A program made the position numbers and the translations under genes. Shown piece by piece: positions 59,691 to 64,000 of a stretch of DNA of 64,000 nucleotides (positions are counted from its first letter, which is position 1; each line of letters begins with the position of its first letter). The stretch is from JABIKK01 sp964622835 (lineage in GTDB: Archaea; Nanobdellota; Nanobdellia; SCGC-AAA011-G17; UBA489), in NCBI GenBank assembly GCA_964622835.1, contig CAZUSA010000001.1, positions 186,001 to 250,000 on the forward strand. The letters are read 5' to 3'. The notes beneath the pieces were generated by a model, which worked only from the letters and a program-made list of their open reading frames with translations, did not search any database and was not told the DNA's origin.

Positions 59691-62326
59691 ACATCTGCGA
59701 CACGCGGATCAGGAAGTTCGTTACCATAATACCATTCACTTGGTTCAAGGTTATCTGGATAGTGTAATTCCCATATTTTTAACGGACCAATGAGTCGCCC
59801 ATTGTATACCATGAGAGGATGGTTTTGAAGGTTTGAATTAACAGTGTATATGGGTTCAAAGGCTTCACTGTGTGTATCAAAGAGGAAGAGTTGCGTAAAG
59901 AGTGTTTTTCTAATTTTTGGACTAATGTATAGTGCTGAACCAAGTGATTCCTGTTGATCTCCATTAATACGTGGAATAATCATGAGGCACGCATCGAATC
60001 CATCGTCACTAAACTGGTATTCTTTACCTTCAACAAATGCACAATTAAGAGGCACTTCATATTGTTGACCGTTATACACCATGATAGCTGTGGGTTGTCC
60101 TATGACTGCCTGCCCATCCTCCTGAAGTACAACAGGCACAAAGAATCCTCCAATGGCTGCTTGTTGTTTGGGTAATAAAACACCATTGAAGACAATATCT
60201 TCATCAAGTGCTGTACCACCAGTGTAAACAAAGAGTATATCATCTCGCCGTTCTTGTGTTCGTGATAAGTCTAATTGGTATGTTGGAATCCATCCATAAC
60301 GATCATAATCAACGTCACTACCAATACTACTAAATGCAGGATACTTTCCTATTTCATCTGATATCATAAGCAAGTGTGTTGCATTTCTCGCATAGAGATA
60401 TTCTAGTGCTTCTTCTTCACTTTGCCCGGTTATAACATGACGTCCCATGAAATAGTTAAGTGCATAGCCCCCTGCATTACCACCATCAGTAAGTGTTGCA
60501 CGTTGTCCACCTGTTTGTACCCAGTATCCATAGTCCCACCAGTGTGCAAAGACCGCATCTTCATCAGTATTTTCTCGCACCCACTGCATAGCATATTGCC
60601 ATTGAGGTCCATAACTTGGCCCTGTTGCTGCTGCTTGGTTGTTAACACGAGCATGAAGATTAGTTAAACTTCCTTGTATAGTTGGCATAAATAAACAGAA
60701 AATAAGAAGAAAGTACCCAATAATACGAAGATGTTTCTTTTCAATTTTCCGTATAAGATCAAAGATGCAAACAATTGCGTAGGCAACAAGAATAGTTGTA
60801 ACAGGCGAATAAACATGAAGTAACCGAATAGCACCACGTGCTGCGACGGTTAATACTACAAACCAGAGGAGTAAGAAGATAAGGTTATGATTAAAATATT
60901 TTACAGATTGGTAGAGTTCTTTGTCTTTTCTATAAGAGCGCCAATATAATATGCTACCACAAAGAATGAAGAGTACAAGTGATCCCAAGTATAATGTTTT
61001 TGAAAAAGTATTTACACCGTCAAGGATAGTGCCTGCACGAAATCTACTAAAAATAAATGCAAGAATAAATAATGCATAGCCAATGGTTCCTTTGAGTTGT
61101 ATCTTTGTTTTTTTAAGAAGATGATAAACAACAAAGACAGAACCAAGTAATAATAAGAACATATACATCCAGCCCCATTGCCCAATCCAATCAGCTATGT
61201 AAGGTTGGTGACTTTCTGCGACAGTAAGATTCCAGCGAGTAAATCCAAAGGGTTCAAGAAGGTTAAGTATAACAGAAGATATTTTTCCAAAGACGGATTG
61301 AAAGCCTTCAATAACCGTTACAAGGAATATGCCTAAAACACCTGAGACAAGTGCACTAAAAATACCAAGAGGTATTTTATTGTGTATTTTCTGTTTAACC
61401 TTCCATGGATCTTTTTTTTGTATAATATGTCTAACAACACCAACAAGGAATGCAAAAAACATGAGCCCACTTGTTACACTAAGAAGGAGTATGGCTAGTG
61501 TGTATCGTTCACCAAAAAATGTTTTTAGTATAAGCATTGTTGTAACAAGCCAAACAGAATATACTGCAAAATCTTTGTCACTAAAGATGTTTAAAACAAG
61601 ACCAACGAGTGCAAAACCACCGAAGATGAGGAATAATGAACTTACACCACCCCATGTTAATCCCATGAGGCCCGAAAGAACTCCTGAAATAAAGGCAAAG
61701 ACGAGTGCGCGTTTCATTGTTTTTTCTTGCCATGCGCGAACGTAGAAGTACATCACTGCAAACATTAAGAACATTGCTAAACTTTCTTTGTCTGAGAATC
61801 CCGCGAGTGTCCTGTATAAATAGCTTGGTAAAACTACGAGAAATGCCGTTGCTAATAATCCTACTCTAAAGTCAAAGAGTCGTCGTACAAGCAAGTAAAA
61901 GAAAATGAGTGATAAACAAAAGAAGATGGGTGGATAAAGAACATGTGCAAGGTCTAATGTCATGGATGAATTGAAGAAGTGAAGGAATTTATACAGGCCC
62001 GCAATAACGTGAGTGAGTACACCAAATTCTCCAATTTGTGTGTAACCAAAAGGAACATATCGTAAGGCATCTACTGCTGAGAGCGATCCTGTAGTTACTA
62101 TTTCCTGTGCATATCGTAAAAAAATAAATGGGTCTAAGGCTAATGGAATGAATTTTCCAGTAGTAATATCCTTAAGGTGTGCTAATGGTTTTATACGAAT
62201 GAGATATCCAAGAACAATAAAGAATGCAAGAGCAATCCACTGATAGGCGTTCTTCGTAAAGAGGAGGGATCTAAGTTTCTCTTTTCGTTTCGCGAGGATT
62301 TCGTCACCTTTCACGCTGGTGTGCAC
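59687..62326 (-). CDS. aglB: oligosaccharyltransferase AglB (STT3)
   Basis: The 879-aa protein has about 13 N-terminal membrane helices and the catalytic-site motif WWDYGYW at about residue 596, followed by a soluble domain. It transfers lipid-linked glycan to Asn in N-x-S/T sites on exported proteins. Length is normal for archaeal AglB. It converges on the radical SAM gene with a 4-nt overlap and lies next to a flippase. Confidence 0.96.
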   Translation of the reverse strand: MHTSVKGDEILAKRKEKLRSLLFTKNAYQWIALAFFIVLGYLIRIKPLAHLKDITTGKFIPLALDPFIFLRYAQEIVTTGSLSAVDALRYVPFGYTQIGEFGVLTHVIAGLYKFLHFFNSSMTLDLAHVLYPPIFFCLSLIFFYLLVRRLFDFRVGLLATAFLVVLPSYLYRTLAGFSDKESLAMFLMFAVMYFYVRAWQEKTMKRALVFAFISGVLSGLMGLTWGGVSSLFLIFGGFALVGLVLNIFSDKDFAVYSVWLVTTMLILKTFFGERYTLAILLLSVTSGLMFFAFLVGVVRHIIQKKDPWKVKQKIHNKIPLGIFSALVSGVLGIFLVTVIEGFQSVFGKISSVILNLLEPFGFTRWNLTVAESHQPYIADWIGQWGWMYMFLLLLGSVFVVYHLLKKTKIQLKGTIGYALFILAFIFSRFRAGTILDGVNTFSKTLYLGSLVLFILCGSILYWRSYRKDKELYQSVKYFNHNLIFLLLWFVVLTVAARGAIRLLHVYSPVTTILVAYAIVCIFDLIRKIEKKHLRIIGYFLLIFCLFMPTIQGSLTNLHARVNNQAAATGPSYGPQWQYAMQWVRENTDEDAVFAHWWDYGYWVQTGGQRATLTDGGNAGGYALNYFMGRHVITGQSEEEALEYLYARNATHLLMISDEIGKYPAFSSIGSDVDYDRYGWIPTYQLDLSRTQERRDDILFVYTGGTALDEDIVFNGVLLPKQQAAIGGFFVPVVLQEDGQAVIGQPTAIMVYNGQQYEVPLNCAFVEGKEYQFSDDGFDACLMIIPRINGDQQESLGSALYISPKIRKTLFTQLFLFDTHSEAFEPIYTVNSNLQNHPLMVYNGRLIGPLKIWELHYPDNLEPSEWYYGNELPDPRVADV

Positions 62327-62375
62327 AAAAGCCTGTTTAAATACGTTGCCCCTATGATTCCTTTAAAAAGAAATA

Positions 62376-63740
62376 TTATGTTTTTCTAAAAACACTTTTG
62401 ATCACATCTACAATGATAATAATATCTTTTTTCTGCAAGAGTCCTACATGTAAGAGGAAGAAAATAAGTGGAAGAATAACAAAGATTCCGAAGATGTGCA
62501 AGTAGAAAGCACCAATAATAAAGAATGAAACAAAGAAAAGAGGCACTAAATAGTGTGTGAGTTTTACTTTACGAAGGAACATGCAGAGTGCTGAAAAGTG
62601 TGCAATGGTTGTGGCTATGGTTATACCGTACAACCCGTATGCTGGAATGAGTAAAAAATCTAAAAGGACATTAAAGAGTGCAGCGAACATTACAGGGAAG
62701 AGTATAATTTCTGGTTCAAGTCTCCCACTAAAGTACATGGCAATAACATGATTTACAGCAGCAAACATAAGTCCAAAGAGTAAGATAGCTATGTAATGTT
62801 CAATGCCGACATATTGTGAAAATAAAATACGAAGAAAGGGTGATATAAATGAAACAATGAGTATGGCAAAGGATACAGAAAGAAAGACGGTTATACGTAT
62901 GGAGCGTTTCAATAATGATTCTGCTGTTTTGTTATTTTTTAGTTCGGCTGATCGGGTGAGTAAGAACATGGAAATAGCTACAGGGACAACAAGTGCAACA
63001 GCTGCTATAGACCCCGAAACATTGTATCGTGCAACATTTTCAAAGGTTGATAAAAAACCAAGTATAGATGCATCTATCCATGTTAAGAAAGCAAAGGATA
63101 CAGAAACAATAGCAGTCACAATACCTTTTTTAAAATATAATCGGACAGGAGCTACACGTAAACGAAATGTTTGAAAGAGTTTTTTGAATTTTCCAAAGAG
63201 CATACAAAACATAACGAGTGCAACGGTAAAGTATGCAAGTGAATAAGAAAGGAGGATTCCAAACTCTTGAAGGTTTCTAAAGAGTAATAAGAAGAGTAAG
63301 TATAAGATCATGGTAACAATGCCGAAACCTTGGACGAGATGATATTTGTGTTCGATACGGAAGAAGGATTCAGAAAATCCTTTCATAAGGAAGAAAGGTA
63401 ATGAAAGTATTAATGGCAATAACCATATGTGATGCCAAAAGATTGCAAGAGCAACAGCAACAAAGAACAGTGCAAGAAATGTAAGGAAGTATGCTACTGA
63501 TGATGCATCTCGTTTTTTAACACACCATGAGACGAATGTTTCGGGTATGCCAACTAATAACAAAAGCAATACGATATTAAATAAGGAAATTGCATGTGCT
63601 GCTTTCCCATAGTATTGTAATGTAAAAAGATTTGCAAGAAGTAATAAGACAACATACGTTACTGATTTGGATACAAAGTTAAGAAGAAAGAAGTAGAGTG
63701 TTTCTTTTCTTCCTTTTCCATCGTATTGTTTAGGTTTCAT
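62376..63740 (-). CDS. polysaccharide/lipid-linked glycan flippase (Wzx-like)
   Basis: The 454-aa protein has about 12-14 membrane helices and the MOP-superfamily layout (FLLNFVSKSVTYVVLLLLAN at the start, a long central helix series, and an ISMFLLTRSAELKNNKTAESLL loop). It should flip the glycolipid to the outer face for AglB. It lies immediately upstream of aglB on the same strand. Confidence 0.88.
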   Translation of the reverse strand: MKPKQYDGKGRKETLYFFLLNFVSKSVTYVVLLLLANLFTLQYYGKAAHAISLFNIVLLLLLVGIPETFVSWCVKKRDASSVAYFLTFLALFFVAVALAIFWHHIWLLPLILSLPFFLMKGFSESFFRIEHKYHLVQGFGIVTMILYLLFLLLFRNLQEFGILLSYSLAYFTVALVMFCMLFGKFKKLFQTFRLRVAPVRLYFKKGIVTAIVSVSFAFLTWIDASILGFLSTFENVARYNVSGSIAAVALVVPVAISMFLLTRSAELKNNKTAESLLKRSIRITVFLSVSFAILIVSFISPFLRILFSQYVGIEHYIAILLFGLMFAAVNHVIAMYFSGRLEPEIILFPVMFAALFNVLLDFLLIPAYGLYGITIATTIAHFSALCMFLRKVKLTHYLVPLFFVSFFIIGAFYLHIFGIFVILPLIFFLLHVGLLQKKDIIIIVDVIKSVFRKT

Positions 63741-63792
63741 GATAAAAAGGTGTTACTAAAAATTATCGTAAAGAGCATATAAACGTATTGGG

Positions 63793-64000
63793 TTACATTA
63801 TTGTTGCTTTTTCTATGACAATGTAACCTATAAAACTAACACGTCCGGCATAGTCGGTACCAACGTCACGTAGTCCTTCAATAACTTCTTCACCTGAAGT
63901 TATGTGACCAAACACGACATTTTTCCCATCAAGTGCTGGTAGTGGTGCTGATGTAATAATAAATCGACTTCCTGCTATTTTTTCACCATCAACTGCCATA
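63793..64000 (-). CDS. cyclophilin-type peptidyl-prolyl isomerase, C-terminal part
   Basis: The partial reading enters from the window edge and ends at 63793. It shows SRFIITSAPLPALDGKNVVFGHITSGEEVIEGL, the cyclophilin signature F-x-I-T...L-D-G-K-x-x-V-F-G. The first Met at 63999 is internal to the domain; the true start is outside. The enzyme speeds proline isomerisation in folding proteins. Confidence 0.85.
   Translation of the reverse strand, partial: MAVDGEKIAGSRFIITSAPLPALDGKNVVFGHITSGEEVIEGLRDVGTDYAGRVSFIGYIVIEKATIM

Noticed and set aside
1..64000. CRISPR arrays, insertion sequences, prophage or replication origin
   Set aside because: No direct-repeat arrays with regular spacers, no transposase-like proteins with terminal repeats and no Orc1/Cdc6 gene or origin repeats were seen. 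The only mobile-type genes are the two LAGLIDADG frames.

Overview
The window is archaeal. It carries archaeal/eukaryotic-type ribosomal proteins (eL30, eL18, eL21), RNA polymerase subunits Rpo1N, Rpo1C, Rpo3, Rpo4 and Rpo10, EF-2 with a diphthamide-type histidine loop, EF-1alpha, Rpp21, Pth2, Elp3, archaeal DnaG, AglB/STT3 and a 7S SRP RNA. Many genes have a TTTATAAA-like TATA box about 25-30 nt before the start codon, so their mRNAs are probably leaderless. The DNA is AT-rich. Secreted proteins are numerous and many are cysteine-rich with DUF4215-type repeats. These traits and several short or altered core proteins suggest a DPANN archaeon of the Woesearchaeota type. That placement is inference; no 16S or 23S gene is in view. 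Layout: 1-3.2 kb holds the rpo1N-rpo1C-eL30-nusA-uS12-uS7 block. 3.2-13.4 kb holds EF-2, EF-1alpha and uS10 interleaved with exported proteins (a transglutaminase-like protein, a Tat-type HExxH metallopeptidase and a 932-aa pilin-signal cysteine-rich protein). 13.4-14.8 kb holds a small ORF, a free-standing LAGLIDADG gene and a tRNA-Ser(GGA) gene that reads best with two introns. 14.8-18.6 kb is a minus-strand membrane/redox operon (FMN glutamate-synthase-like protein, two DoxX proteins, a multi-pass protein and a fatty-acid/sterol hydroxylase). 18.6-25.5 kb has Tag glycosylase, an extremely basic low-complexity protein, a TrmB regulator, a membrane-anchored winged-helix regulator followed by two paralogous unknown proteins, a strongly structured RNA element, dnaG, and SRP RNA on the minus strand. 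25.5-31 kb has Elp3 and a second giant cysteine-rich surface protein. 31-35 kb is the eL21-rpo4-DUF655 and uS13-uS4-uS11-rpo3 block. 35-37.4 kb has a frameshifted LAGLIDADG gene, tRNA-Leu(GAG), a hydrolase and a glycosyltransferase. 37.4-43.3 kb has eL18-uL13-uS9-rpo10, a SprT-like protein, Rpp21, a stand-alone 5S rRNA, Pth2 and a degenerate DRG-like GTPase. 43.3-54 kb mixes surface proteins with tRNA-Leu(CAA), TrmI, the PIN-PilT-KH ATPase, tRNA-Arg(CCT) and tRNA-Gly(TCC). 54-64 kb carries secF-secD, a glycosyltransferase, a radical SAM protein, AglB, a flippase and the end of a cyclophilin. The genes make up two intermixed themes: the information-processing core, and envelope construction, in which Sec/SRP/Tat export, N-glycosylation and pilin-like or cysteine-rich surface proteins work together. 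The points most worth a second look are the two-intron tRNA-Ser, the multi-helix RNA upstream of dnaG, the two LAGLIDADG genes that sit next to tRNA genes outside any intron and share an upstream motif, the leader hairpins of the eL18 operon, the altered SRP helix-8 loop, and the acid-free Arg/Lys repeat protein.
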